Assembly (NCBI GenBank): GCA_963682025.1
Contig: OY821517.1
Span: 107,064,972 to 107,128,971 of the forward strand
Direction: 5' to 3'
DNA: 64,000 nt
DNA from: Cordilura impudica
Taxonomy: Eukaryota; Arthropoda; Insecta; Diptera; Scathophagidae
How positions within the stretch are numbered: the stretch's first letter is position 1; every line of letters starts with the position of its first letter. Below are positions 1 through 11,510 of this stretch, piece after piece. The notes under the pieces were generated by a model. That model saw only the letters and a program-made list of their open reading frames with translations, had not been told where the DNA came from and ran no database searches. A program made the position numbers and the translations under genes.

Positions 1-111
1 TGAGACCAAAAGTATGTCAATAAAATTAGTTTTTAAAAAGATTTCAGTTTCCTGTGTATGATTAGAAAGCCCGTTGGCATCCCATATTTCTATTCTTAAA
101 TCTATTTGCAT
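1..111 (-). pseudogene. LINE (jockey clade) ORF2, N-terminus, runs off window
   Basis: Reading leftwards from the ATG at 111, the frame gives an N-terminus with the motif IWDANGLSNH, which matches the start of the APE-type endonuclease in ORF2 of jockey-clade non-LTR retrotransposons (family knowledge). Only 37 codons lie inside the window, all open. The ATG overlaps the end of ORF1 by 10 bases: the ORF1 stop is at 102-104 and the ORF2 ATG at 109-111, both within the same stretch ATGCAAATAG. The overlap suggests coupled or reinitiated translation of ORF2. Whether the rest of ORF2 is intact cannot be seen. Confidence 0.75.
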
Positions 112-1221
112 AGTTGGTCCAAAAGACGAGTCGTTACACTTAACAAAGTGTTTGTTAACTCTATTTGTTTGCTTAACATATTCTCTATTCTCTCGAATGG
201 ATTCTTTTTAACTTCACTGGTATTTTATACTTTTAAAATATTTGCATAAGATATATTTGGGTTATTGGAAGAATTTGTATACTGATATTGATTTTGATTC
301 TATTAATGATTTCTTGCAAAGCTTGGTGTTCTATTTTGAAAATTAATGGTACGAGATAAACTTCTGCTCACAAGTTGTTGGTAAACTCTGCAACTCTGCA
401 AGTTGTTGGTAAACTCCGCAACGAGGAGAAGTGATTTTATTCATTATGCACTCAGCGGTAGGAATTTCTTTCTACAATATGATTGTGTATGTCCAAATTG
501 CTGACATCAGTAGCATTGTTTTAAGTCATTAACTTTACGGGGAGGCTCTATAGTTACAATAGCATTCTTTATATGTCGAATTTCATAAATTTTTTTATTG
601 TTGGGATTTGGTTCGAGATCAACGTAAAACATAGAAAGTTGTTGCTTTGACATCCTACTTCTAACATTACATACATTTCTGACTTCATATCCTTTTAACA
701 AAAGTTCAGCCTTTATGTCTTCAACAGGTGTGGTATAGTGAATTCCCTTAATTACTACGCCGTATGCACGTTCCTGTCTTATTCGATAAGTGTGAAAACT
801 GGTTTTTCGATTTTCTAAATACTTAGCTAACTTTCTGTACGAATCTACACTTCTTGCCATTAACTTGACTTCACCATTTCGTAATGTTTTATAACTTAAC
901 TCATTTTTAGGAATAGTTGTACTTAAGTCACTTCATAATATTATTTACGTTAGGAATAAATATTGGTGGTGGTGTGGTTTCATCAGTCGTGTTGTTGGTA
1001 TCATTCTCTGGTTGCATCTCTACTTCGTCATTATCAAGAAGGGCGAATCTATTGCCAGTTGTGTTACTTGGAGGATCATCAGTAATGTTAGCTTTCTTGG
1101 AAACATTTCCACTTGGAGACTTACATAAAGTTCGTTTATGTGAAACATGCTTAGTTTGCCAGTTATAAAAATCACTTTCATTACTAACATCATCATCATC
1201 ATCATCATCAGCAGTACTCAT
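102..1221 (-). pseudogene. LINE (jockey clade) ORF1, gag-like nucleic-acid-binding protein, broken
   Basis: ORF1 of a jockey-like LINE encodes the RNA-binding gag-like protein. The start at 1221 gives an acidic N-terminus with seven consecutive Asp codons in a GAT repeat, then NRFALLDNDE and PPPIFI, typical of this protein. One extra base near 927-929 shifts the frame; the next frame continues as DLSTTIPKNELSYKTLRNGE and runs into the PRE_C2HC-like region (507-860, DSYRKLAKYLE and HTYRIRQERAYGVV). The CCHC knuckle reads C-x2-C-x4-H-x4-C, but its third position is a TGA at 507-509 where an Arg codon is expected. Further stops follow, then a recognisable C-terminus (ERIENMLSKQIELT) up to the TAG at 102. 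A 26-bp direct duplication lies at about 371-421. Reconstructed length is about 373 residues, normal for the family. Confidence 0.85.
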
Positions 1222-1489
1222 TCTGTATTAAGAGTTGTTGTTGTTGTGTTGTTAACAAGTTAATTCCTTTGTTTTTAAAGTTTTTATAAATAACACTTTG
1301 TTTTTGTGTTTTGCAATATTTTTTTTTTTTTTTTTTTTTGTTAGAGTTCTTGTTTTTGTTTTTATATATAAAAAGAAAAAGAAAGAATACACTTGTTTGC
1401 GCACACGTCTTGTTATGATCACTGTCAATAGAAAACTGTTCACAATAAGTGTATGGACAAATTTAAGGTTGATAAGATAAGCGTAAATG

Positions 1490-1832
1490 GAGTTTAAATC
1501 ACCTCGTGGCTGTGCGTGACTATGCATGACTGTCTGTGGACAAAGTTTCAGATCAATCGGATGAGGGAAAGTGAGTTTATAATCTCTCCGTGACTGTGCG
1601 TGACTATGTCGAAGTTAGTCTTCTTACAGCAAGTATATCGGCAAAGTTTCAGTTCGATCGGATGAGGGGAAATGATATTTGGAGCACTCCGTGACTGTGG
1701 GTGACTATGCGTGACTCTGCGTGACTACCTCAAAATTAATCTGTAGTCACAGCAAGGCTAAGGGTCAAGTTTCAGATCAATTGGATAAGGGAAAATGGGG
1801 TTGCCCCATGACAGACAGACAGAGAGTATGAG
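1490..1832 (-). repeat. Satellite-like repeat, about 115-bp unit, three degenerate copies
   Basis: Each unit has the phrase tttcagatcaatcggatgag, then a run of short subrepeats (tgactgtgcgtgactatg). It ends in an acagacagacag tract. The same family occurs in inverse orientation at 39826-40375. No coding potential was found. A T-rich tract at 1320-1340 separates it from the LINE. Confidence 0.7.
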
Positions 1833-3690
1833 TTAAAAGAAAAAGTTTAAAAAAGATAAATATAAATAAATAAATATAGTTAAATAAATATAAGTGTTTT
1901 TGATTTTATCATACACTTTTTTTTGTACTGACCATTCAAGTCATCAGAAATATATTTTGTTAATAGTTCCCACTGTACATAAAAATCTAATTTGCTTTTT
2001 AAATTTTTTTATATTTTTTTTTTATCACCATTCTACCAATATAAGGAGTATATGGCCAATTTTAGTCATATTTATTTGTCATAAAAAGAAGCCTCCCAAT
2101 ATTTATTTAAATCAATCTTCAGACTTATATGTGCGAAATAATTCGCGAAAATTTTGTTTATTAATGTTTTTTGAACACATAAATCTGAATCGTTCAGCCT
2201 GAAGACGTAAGTCTGACTTAATTTTTTTTTGCCATTACAATTTTAAAAATTGTTAAAATGAAAAATCAATCATGCAGCACATAATATTTCTCATCAAATG
2301 AAAAAAAAAAATAGATTTCATAAAATAATTTTTTTTATATGGTTTTATTTATCTAAATTATTTTATTTTTCTTAATTTTGCAAATTTTCGGCTGAAATAT
2401 AATAAATCTAGGTAACTTTCGAGATGACCCATGAAATATATTTTGGGAAACATTATCTGCACTATACATATACCATTTTAATTTAATGTGTTCTAAAACA
2501 ATTAAATTCTAAAACTCTAAATTTGGCGTTAAACTTCAATGAAAGTATAAAGGTATCGAGCCTCATTACTCTACAACAAGAAAACAGATTCATTGTGGCT
2601 GCCTAATTTATTACCAATTGAATTTCGATGAAGTTAATGAACGAATTTATGCTTCATTAAAATACCATTTGTGTTTTCTTAACAGTAAATGGTTAAACGG
2701 TTAGCTTTTATTAAATTTCTGTTGAAACTATAGAAAAAACAGCATATAAATGTTACAACAATTCGGATGGTGATTCCAACCTCAACATTTTTATAAGAAT
2801 AGGAAAAATGGTTTCGGATAGTTGGCCAAATCGGTTATTCACATTTTTTGCTTGCTTTATAGAAATCTTTGACTATAATTTATGATAATTTCTTGATTTC
2901 ACGATGCCATTTGGTAATTCCTAATATTTCTCAGATCGATAAATTCAATTTCAATTTGATTTAACGAGGAATTGAAAATTTAGTTTTTTTACAGTTTTAT
3001 ATTGACATTGTGATTGATCTAGGCCTCATTCAAATAACTGCTTATTGTTTTTGCTTGATGCCGTATTATTAATATTTATTTTCTTACAATTAGCACTCAT
3101 ACGCCAGTATATTAATATAATAAGCAGTACCCTAAAAATTTTATATGTACATAAATATATCTTTATTTTAAAAAACACTTTTTTTTAATAAATAAATTTC
3201 CCTAAAGAAGCAAAAATTATTAAAAAGTACCGATCTTTAAAAAAGTAAATTTTATGAGAAAAGTAGCTGCTCTTAAAATGTAACGCTACTAAAAAAATAT
3301 TCTTTATTAAAAAAATTCCTAATCTTAAAAAATTACATTTTCTAACAAAAAAACTAACATTTTGAAATAAATATTTTTTTATAAAAGCCGTTTTTTTAAA
3401 TGGGCATTTCTTAAAAAAGTGGTTTTTATTATAAAGTACGTTTTCAAAAAACGTTCATTTTCTAACAAAATGCATTAATAAAGAGTTTTTAACTTGATTT
3501 TTTTTTTGTAAATTATTAGGCTATTTATTAGTTTTAAAATTTATTTAAGGTTACTTGCCTCTAACAAGTATTATGCATATAAAGACCCTACGACATAAAA
3601 CATGCATAACGAAAACTATTCGTAAATATGAAATATTAATACAAACAAAATAAAATTTCCATTAATTATTGCTAAATTTAATTCTTTGCG
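1833..3690. other. AT-rich stretch without recognised genes
   Basis: I see no supported coding region. From about 3160 to 3490 there is a ladder of short degenerate units built from cttaaaaaa and ttttct blocks, which may be an old tandem array. The rest is A- and T-tracts. Confidence 0.5.
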
Positions 3691-4495
3691 ATTTAGAACC
3701 TCTGTGACTCAAGCAAAGTATCATCTTTACTAATTTCATTCCACTCGTCCATTCAACAATTTTCAACAGGTTTATTTGATCCAGGTGGATTCTGTGGTCC
3801 AGCAAGTCTCACAAATAATCTATAGGATTAAGATCGGATGATTAGAGAGGTGATTTCAATCGATTTTTAGCATTGTAGACCAACAATAATTTCACAGTGT
3901 ACACCATATATTTTTGTCGTGAACAAAAATCTTCTGCAGATCCTAGTTGTTGTGCGCTTTGTTTTTAAATCCAATTTCCATTATAGTCCTAACAAATATA
4001 AATTTTCCAATACCTTTGCTTTTACACAATCCCAGACAATACTGCCACCTCCAGCTAGTTTAATCGTTGCCAAAAGATTTTCTTTATTTAAAACAGTTTC
4101 ACTTTTTCCTCAAACTAACTGTTTTACTTTAATACCGAAAATGCAAATGGTGCCTTTATCTGAAAATAAAATACATTCCCAAATTTATTTGTTTACATAA
4201 ACATTTGCAAAGTCCATACGTTTTCTTATATTGGCATCGGACCTCGATGCTACACGATCATAATAGTAAAAGGATTTTTTGATTTTATAGCTATTTTGGG
4301 AAGCAGTAATTATGGGATTCTATTTTCCTGACACCAACAATAGTTCGCTTTTCGCGCTCAATTATGTGTTCGCAAAATTTAATTGGTGGGCTTGTACTGC
4401 TCTGATAAGTGGCCACTTCAGAAAAAGATTTAATTAATTTTCCTCTCGTCACAACCGATTTCTTTGATTTTTGGATTCATCTTAAAATGTAGCTT
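3690..4495 (-). pseudogene. Tc1-like transposase remnant
   Basis: Read on the minus strand in several frames, this stretch follows the order of a Tc1-type transposase. There is a short N-terminal HTH-like piece, then NIRKRMDFANVYVNK, then the first catalytic region with FSDKG (Asp present), then AGGGSIVWDC (the GGGS..VWGC motif), then SDLNPIDYL around 3810-3835, where the Trp codon after the motif is TGA. The second catalytic Asp segment (QDNDPKH) is not recognisable and was probably deleted. Many frameshifts and stops exclude activity. The terminal repeats were not located. Confidence 0.7.
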
Positions 4496-5173
4496 CCAAA
4501 ATATAATTAACTCACATCAACTTTTAAAAAATTTATTTTTCATTAACTAAAATAAAATTTATAGATAGATAGATTTTCTTTATTGATTTTTTCATTTATT
4601 CCAGTGCTTCTCAAACTGTGAGCCGGGGGCCGTAGAACTTTTTTAAAGGAGCCGCAAAACATTTAAGTATTTCTACATTTATGTATTTAGTCTTTAATAT
4701 ATTTTTTTTTATTTCATAAATTTCTTTGAAAATGGTGTATTCCTAAATTTAAAATCGTAAAATTTGTTCAAATTAAATTTCAGATTAGGCTTAGTTACAC
4801 AGAAGCATATTTTTAAACTTTTTTAAATTTTATAAAATTAGATTTCGTAGTAGGCTTAGCTTAGCTTTTATTAAATTGAAAAATTTATTTCCGCAGTAGG
4901 CTTAGTTAGTTTGGAAAAGAAGCACATTTTTAAATTTTATCTTCATTTAGTGATGTGCTTTCAACATTGACGATTTTTGTAGTTTTTTTTTATGTAATAT
5001 TAAAAAAGTTAAAAAAGTGAATATATTAAAGCAAAAAAAAAGTATAATTAAATATTATAAAATAATTATATTTCTTTCTATATTCAAGGTAATTATTATT
5101 ATTTCTTTTAATTAGGTGATAAATTAACCTATTATTTTCTTAAAATTTTAACGATTTTAGTACGGGTTTAAAA

Positions 5174-6279
5174 ATGGATAAGTGGCTAATAAAAATACCT
5201 AAAGAGCGAGAAAATTATGAAAGTGTACATGAGTTAATAGAACTTATATCTGAACATCTACAAGAACCAGTAGAATTATCATCTTTACCAGGAACTTCTA
5301 CTTCAACATCGAGATTAACAACTGGTAATAAGAGAAACGTCGCCGCAGATAATACACCTCAATTGAAAAATCGTAAATATAATACTGATTATTTGAAATA
5401 TGGATTTATTTCGTCAACATTTAATAATCAAGAAAGACCTATATGTGTAATTTGTTTCACCCAACTATCAAACGATAGTATGAGGCCAGGAAAACTACTG
5501 CGTCATTTAACTACTTTGCACTCAGAATATCAAAGTAAGCCACTCGAATTTTTTCAAAGAAAGGCAGCAGATAAAAAGGAACAAACTGGTTCTTTTACAA
5601 AATATACAAAACTTAATGATGACCTGCTAAAAGCATCTTTCGAAGTTGCCCTGTTAATTGTAAAAAACAAAAAACCTTATACGATAGGAGAAGATCTTAT
5701 ATTACCAGCAGCAATTAAAATTTGTGAAACTATATACAGTGAAAAAATTGCTAATCCTTTGAAGTCTATTCCTATCTCAAACGATACTATGAAAAGAAGA
5801 ATTGATAGCATGGTATATAATATTAAAACCCAATTAATATCTCGTATTAAACAGAGCAACTTCTTCGCGATACAAATTGATGAATCTACTGATATAACAA
5901 ATTAAGCGCAGTTAATGGTTTTTGTAAGATATCAGTATAACTTCCAAATTCATGACGATTTACTTTTTTGTCGGGAGCTATTAACTTCAACAAGAGGTAT
6001 TGATATTTTTGTAAAAGTAGATCAGTTCTTTTCAGAGAATAAACTTGAATGGTCAAAATGTGTAGAGTGTGTACAGATGGTGCAGCAGCGACGACTGGGA
6101 GAATTTCTTGATTCAAAGCAGAAGTACAAAAAGTATCACCAGATGCGCAACATATTCACTGCGTAATACACAGAGAACATTTAGTTTTTCGACGAATGTG
6201 TTCCGACTCAGTGAAATTTTGGGTGACGTTACCACTATTGTTAATTTTGTAAAAAATCGTGCTGCAAACTAGAGATTGT
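5174..6279 (+). pseudogene. hAT transposase, N-terminal half
   Basis: The frame starts at the ATG at 5174 and is open to a TAA at 5903. It holds a BED-like zinc finger (CVIC at about residue 92, HLTTLH about 20 residues later) and the first catalytic region (FFAIQIDESTDI, Asp present). In frame after the stop comes AQLMVFVRYQYN. A further frame change gives VCTDGAAATTGR (second Asp), another stop, HCVIHREHL, and KNRAAN followed by TAG, just before the piggyBac insertion. The protein resembles ZBED5/SCAND3-type transposases of insects and vertebrates. At least three indels or stops mean the gene was dead or has decayed since insertion. Confidence 0.88.
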
Positions 6280-6410
6280 TTAACTCATTTCCAGCATCAC
6301 TTAAACTGCTCGGTAGAAATCTATGTAACTTCGTACATGTGCTTTAAACGTAAACAAAAATGTCTATTTTTAAGATTTTATTTATATCTCATCAGGTTAA
6401 GCCTGTAGGG

Positions 6411-6433
6411 GGTGGTCGATTTTTCGACCACTG
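6411..6433. promoter_or_regulatory. Subterminal palindrome, piggyBac 1 left
   Basis: The site is GTGGTCG-atttttt-CGACCACT-like: 7-bp arms (6412-6418 and 6425-6431) around an A/T loop, 128 bp inside the left end. The same sequence recurs twice at the right end. It is a probable transposase-binding site (inference). Confidence 0.6.
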
Positions 6434-7994
6434 GCTAGATACGATATACAAAAATGCAAAAATACGACATATTTGTTTGTATAGCAAAAAATATTTTTAT
6501 TTATTCGAAATTTATTAATTCGATTGCTTTAAATAATCTAAAAGCTATGGAATGCATTAAAGCATTTGGTGTGAACAGCAACGTCGCATTTCGAACATTT
6601 GAACGAAGAATGCTTGTGACAAACGCGGCAACGACGAGGCTTTTCAGCTTTGACGATTCCATGGTCTGTTCTGTCACTGCGAATTTCATTTAACGCAATT
6701 TCAGAGCTCAGCTTGGGTGCATTAGCGGTTTTTTGTGTCGATGATTTCGCTTGACGCAGCAAACATTCTGCCACGTAGAAACGAAATTCTAGTTGTGTCA
6801 TCGCACTGCTTTTCTTTGTAGTCACTCGATTCTTCGAACGATCAGTTCCCACCTGTTGCGTTTCGAGATAGTCTGCGTGCTTGCGAAGCACAGAGTGAAC
6901 TTTCCATGCGTTGACCATGGCGGCGTCAAGAGCATTTGTTAGTAATGGCCGGTACCACTTTTTGCCGCGTATGCGAATCAGATAGTTGTTTGTGGCGTTG
7001 TCAAATAAGTCAACTCCTCCCATACGGCTGTTGTAGGCTTTGAGAATTTGTTGCATTTGAATATTTGTCATTTTTCCTGCCTTTCGGTCCCATCGTTTTA
7101 CATGGTGCATAGGCTCGATCGCTTCATGGTTCCATACAATTGTAACGACAGAGTTATCGTTCCAACGAGCCATCAGCAAATCATTTTTCTTGTCGAACAC
7201 GTAGTCCAACGAACCACGCTCATTCTTTTTCATTTCTTTAACATTCATTAGTTGAGCGCTGTTAGTTCGGTTGTCTCGAATAGTGCCAGTGAAGAAATAA
7301 TTCAATTGAGACAAACGAGATGCTAATCGATGGGAAGTAAAAAAATTGTCGAATGCAACGCAATGTTGCAATGGATGCTCCAATTTACTAAGCAGCTTCA
7401 TAACGACTGTTTCTCCTAATCCGTACTCAATATTATCTGGATCCGGATCTGCATTGGCACCACCATACGGAATGAAGGAGTTCATGTATCCTTCGGCTGT
7501 ACATAAAACCCAATACCTAAATCCAAAACGGATCGGCTTTCCCTTTATGAACATTTTGCATGAGTGTCGGCCGAGTATGCTATCATCTTCGTCGATTGAT
7601 AAATTGTGAGAAAACAAACCAAACTGCATTAACTTCTTATTCATCAAATCGTTCAATGGAGTAACCTTGGAGAACTTGTCATTTTTATCTAATTCGCGAT
7701 TATTGCAGACATGGAAATAGCGCATCAAACGAACAAAACGATTGCGTGGCATTGTTGCACGAATCAATGGGCACTCCAATGTTTGGTTCGTCGACCAATA
7801 GTTATCAATTTTCGGCCTTGTATTGTATCCAGTTATAAACAGGATGCCAATAAATTGTCGAATTTCAGCAGCATCCCTTGAAAACGAGTTGTCATTCATG
7901 TCAATTGTCGCATAGTCAATAGTGCACGCTGTTATCCACTCAATTACTTCGTTGTCGACGAACAACTCAAACAATTCAATCGGCGAATAATTGC

Positions 7995-8063
7995 CTGCAT
8001 TTCAGTCCAAAAATGTGAGCATGTGATGAAAAAGACAAACAATAAACAAATATAGGTACATAC
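7995..8063 (-). other. Intron in piggyBac 1 transposase, 69 bp
   Basis: The donor is ACA|GTATGT and the acceptor ATGCAG|GCAATT on the minus strand. Removing it restores one frame across KYSNYSPIELFELFVDNEV, the conserved entry to the DDE domain. Position and size are right for a fly intron. Confidence 0.8.
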
Positions 8064-8434
8064 TGTATTTGTCGAACAGCTCCATAATTTTGTCTCGCTC
8101 AACATCGACCGGGTGCCGCGAAAAGGAGAATTCCTTTGATTTGACCACTTGGCAGGAAAAGCGTTCTTTTTAGTGCCTTTCTTAGGTCGTTTGGCCGGCT
8201 TATTACCGTAGTCATCGGCAACATGGGAAACATCATCATCGTCGGCACGATCAGGCTTGTTTGTGTTGCAATCATTAAAATCACATACAACCTCGATGCT
8301 ACCGGCAACTTCACCTGGCATTATCGCACTTGGGTCGCTTAAAACTTTTCGTCGATATCTTCTATATCGCTTAGTTCATCTACTCAATCTGGCGGCAACA
8401 TCACCTGGTCAACACTATTGGTATTACGAATAAG

Positions 8435-10911
8435 TGTTGCGGTTGTTACGGGCTCCTATTTGGCACTAAAATGTAACCGGACCGACTACTCCGCGTAAGA
8501 CTCTCTGATAGGGTGTGAATCCCTCCCATCATTCTAGCCCTGGAACCGCAACAATAAATTGTACATAAAAAAAAACAAACAACTGACAACATCACACATC
8601 AAAATTGGGAGGAAGTTGTTGTCCTCCAGTCGCCCTTCCCAACCATGGCCACCAGGTACCCCACCCGTTTTCCAGTGACCCCTGTTTCCGTTCCTTCCAC
8701 ACCACATACCTCACATCACCCCTAAAAATAGCTTACTCACTGATATTTCTCATTTTTTTTTTTTTTTTTTTATATTATCACATATCTTATTCTAACAAAG
8801 GGAAAAGTAACTTACACTAAACATAAAATAAGAACTTACTCTATTACTAACAATTTCTTTTTTTTTATTTATTTTTATTTTTTTTTTTATATATGACAAT
8901 GACGCTATAATGTGTTAATTGGTCGCGTCGATGTGGGATAACTTATCACCAGACCAAAAATCTCTATTAGTTCGATTCACAGTAAAAATTATCTTTCCTT
9001 TTTTTTTTTTTTTATTTCCGGTCAAACTTACCGGATATCTCTTTTTTTCTTAAATACCGATCTAACTATATAAGGCCTGAAGGAGCTCCCTAAACACCTT
9101 TTTTTTTATATTTGCTAGTTTTTAAATGTCCCCTCTTTTTTTCCGTAGCGAAACTCCAAACTATGAATCTAACCGATTTTACAAGACTTTGGACATTCAT
9201 AAATCGATGACGATAACCAGTTAACACGAATCACACAATAGTTCCTCTTTTTTTTTTTTTATATATATACCTTTCAACCTTAACACTAATTTTACTTAAT
9301 TTAATTAAATATAATATATACCTATATACCTAAACTATACGCAATTACAAATCAAACGAAAATCTTCTACCGTCGAGCCTTTGTACAGCATAGATTTTTA
9401 AACCTTTTCTGGTGTCAGTTATGCCCCATAAAACCGATATTCTTGGCTTGTATATAGTTAATTACTTTGAGGTTACCTGGATTTTTGGCGAACTTTATAA
9501 TTTAGAACTTCCTTTTTGGGATATTTTCCTGCCCCTCCTGGGCTAAACCACTGAGAACCTTCTAGGGGCGCTTCCGTGAAGACTCTGGTCTCAACACAAT
9601 TTTAATCTGGCCCTGTTCCAGACGGAGTCCAAACCCAACTATTTTGAAAACATTTAACTACAACATCCGATTTCCAAACTATATTTTCCTCTAATTAACT
9701 TACGTTCTCAGCTTATTAAATCCAGTATTACAGGGACTTCTTATATTACCATCCGAGTTGGCTCACTGTCTGCTGAATTTGCATCTACCTCTTACTCCAG
9801 GTTAACCTAAATATCAATATTTCACTTCTTCCCTATATGAATTTTTCTAATTTTAAACTATTTACCCACCTTAATTATTTTCCACTTATACTCTTATTAC
9901 AATCACAATTCATAAACTTTACAATTTAACACTTATTTTGTTAACACCACTATTTTAATAAAATGGCTATTTGCCTTTATCGTAACCAAATTATTCGCTC
10001 AGCACTTTACTTGTCCACTCGACGGCCTTTTCTCGAATGATCTTATTTCATAAAGATGGCTATGTCTAGTTTGGGCGCAATACTTTCCAACCGAGCCATA
10101 TTTAACTTGCCATTCCATTTAACAAATACATGTCTAATTACATTCTATTACATCGCTAATAACTTACACATTCTATAATACTATTTGTCCCTTTTCGACT
10201 TGAACATGAACTTTCTAATTTCTGCACCGTTTTATCATCCTAGATTCAAACCATCCTAAATTCAAATATAACACCTAAAAACAATACATAATGGCTCCAT
10301 TCATAAAACGTTTTACAACGAACCTTTCACGTTACACTAACAAAAACGTTACGACTCATCATAATTAACAACAGCCACCCTAATACTACTCTTTTATACA
10401 GTCATGAACATATTTTCTTAACAATTTCACAGGCAAGTATGGTTGACGATTTTTTTATACATATTTAATATTTCTTTATTCTCCATTTTCTTAGCCTCCA
10501 AAGATTCTATTAATCTTCTTATTTCCCTTTTCAGCTTTCCCAGGATTCGGACCCATGTATCGGAGCCTACAAGAACCACGACAAACGTGTTTATTTGGTA
10601 AGTAGGTATGTATCGTTCCTCTGATAATTGGGAACTTTTATTAACACATTTTTTTCTTTTTCAGGTTAAAAGCCGATGGTTCTACCGCGGATTGACAATC
10701 GCCACACACACCAAGTGGACCATCTCACCGGCCTACCCGGGCAGAGGGCTGAGAATAAAGACTCATTGCCACTCCTCCATAAACCAAACCCCCTTCTATG
10801 AACTCTATCAGCAAAAAAAATTTGCCATTAAGAAATTGGCACGCTGGCCCCCGCACTGACAAAAAAAAACTCTTTGGGGCTGGCCTTCGCGCTTCGAGAG
10901 CCACCGCAACA
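8435..10911. mobile_element. Unclassified 2.48-kb insertion in piggyBac 1 (LTR-like termini)
   Basis: It interrupts the transposase N-terminus. Its ends are TGTTGCGG and CCGCAACA, an 8-bp inverted TG...CA terminus as in LTRs. I do not find a matching target duplication (left flank AATAAG, right flank CGGTTT). There are long T-tracts near 8755, 8860, 9000 and 9250. The right 350 bp are much richer in GC than the rest. No reverse transcriptase, integrase or transposase is visible. A solo LTR of an unusually long type, or a non-autonomous DNA element, are both possible. Confidence 0.6.
10598..10664 (+). other. Candidate 67-bp intron inside the nested insertion
   Basis: The plus strand reads TTTG|GTAAGT, then ends in a long pyrimidine tract and TTTTTCAG|GTTAAAAG. 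A second good acceptor (ttcccttttcag) lies 65 bp upstream of the donor at about 10536, so the fragment 10537-10597 looks like a small exon. The joined sequence has no long open frame, so a spliced non-coding leader is the simplest reading. Confidence 0.4.
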
Positions 10912-11125
10912 CGGTTTCACCCTCATCACTACTTTCGTTGACCAATCGTTCTATTTCTGCTTGCGTGATATATTCCTGCCGATACATTTTGTGAACACTT
11001 AACCTGAAGTAACGTGAACTAGAACATAACTAAGATCAAAGCAATAAAACTAATTAAAACAAAGTGTCAATTACAGCTGTTTTATAAAAATGTAAACAAT
11101 GCATTTTTGTTTATTGTATCCAGCC

Positions 11126-11149
11126 GGTGGTCGAAAAATCAACCAGTGG
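11126..11149. promoter_or_regulatory. Subterminal palindrome, piggyBac 1 right internal
   Basis: GGTGGTCGAAAAATCAACCA is an imperfect copy of the left-end palindrome, ending 358 bp from the right terminus. Confidence 0.6.
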
Positions 11150-11470
11150 TTTTTAATCTCACATATCCCAGAAAAAAATACAGCGAACGCGTTCAAATTA
11201 TTTTTGATTTAAATTATTACTCTCATACAAATTTAAATTAAGAAGAATAGTGTTTTGGATTTTTTTTAAATTTTTTCTGAGCATTCGAGCTTAATTTTTT
11301 TTTTTTTTTGTTTAAAAATAGTTTTGCGTTACCGGAGACAATAACAACAAAAAAAAAAACGAATTGACCCAATCGAAAAATTATTAGGATTTACAAAGGT
11401 GTAAAATACCAGAATTGCCTTATTTTTAAGTTATAACTGTTTCCCGCTAATTTATAAAAAAGTCGAAAGT

Positions 11471-11496
11471 CACTGGTTGATTTTTCGACCACTGGT
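11471..11496. promoter_or_regulatory. Subterminal palindrome, piggyBac 1 right terminal
   Basis: CACTGGTTGATTTTTCGACC continues to ACTGG, the same palindrome in the other orientation, ending about 11 bp from the terminal TTAA. Confidence 0.6.
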
Positions 11497-11510
11497 TGGA
11501 AATGGGTTAA

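Larger units (their letters stand above)
6538..10987 (-). pseudogene. piggyBac 1 transposase, broken
   Basis: The DDE transposase should start at the ATG at 10987 (MYRQEYITQAEIERLVNESS), 14 bp or more beyond the right edge of the nested insertion. After that insertion the frame resumes near 8433 with a TGA in place of a codon (before VDELSDIEDIDEKF), a frameshift, the acidic/basic segment 8321-8130, another frameshift, then FSRHPVDVERDKIMELFDKY. A 69-bp intron (7995-8063) joins it to a long intact exon (6538-7994). That exon has the catalytic Asp residues in SIDEDD, VAFDNFF and GGVDLFD, and a C-terminal cysteine-rich domain (CRVCHKH, CSKC, HTKC). The catalytic core is therefore preserved while the N-terminus is destroyed. 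Confidence 0.92.
6284..11506 (-). mobile_element. piggyBac element 1, inserted in hAT
   Basis: It is flanked by TTAA at 6280-6283 and 11507-11510, and the hAT coding sequence resumes exactly across it. The ends are short imperfect inverted repeats, CTCATTTCCAGC at the left and CCCATTTCCAAC at the right (read inwards). Without the nested 2.48-kb insertion its length is about 2.74 kb, normal for piggyBac. The transposase gene is on the minus strand. Confidence 0.93.

Noticed and set aside
1298..1527. Open frames over the T-tract near 1320-1380 on both strands.
   Set aside because: Low-complexity homopolymer translation only.
8435..10911. Long terminal repeat retrotransposon called with confidence from TG...CA ends.
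   Set aside because: No target duplication, no primer-binding site or polypurine tract that I could assign, and no pol gene. Kept as unclassified.
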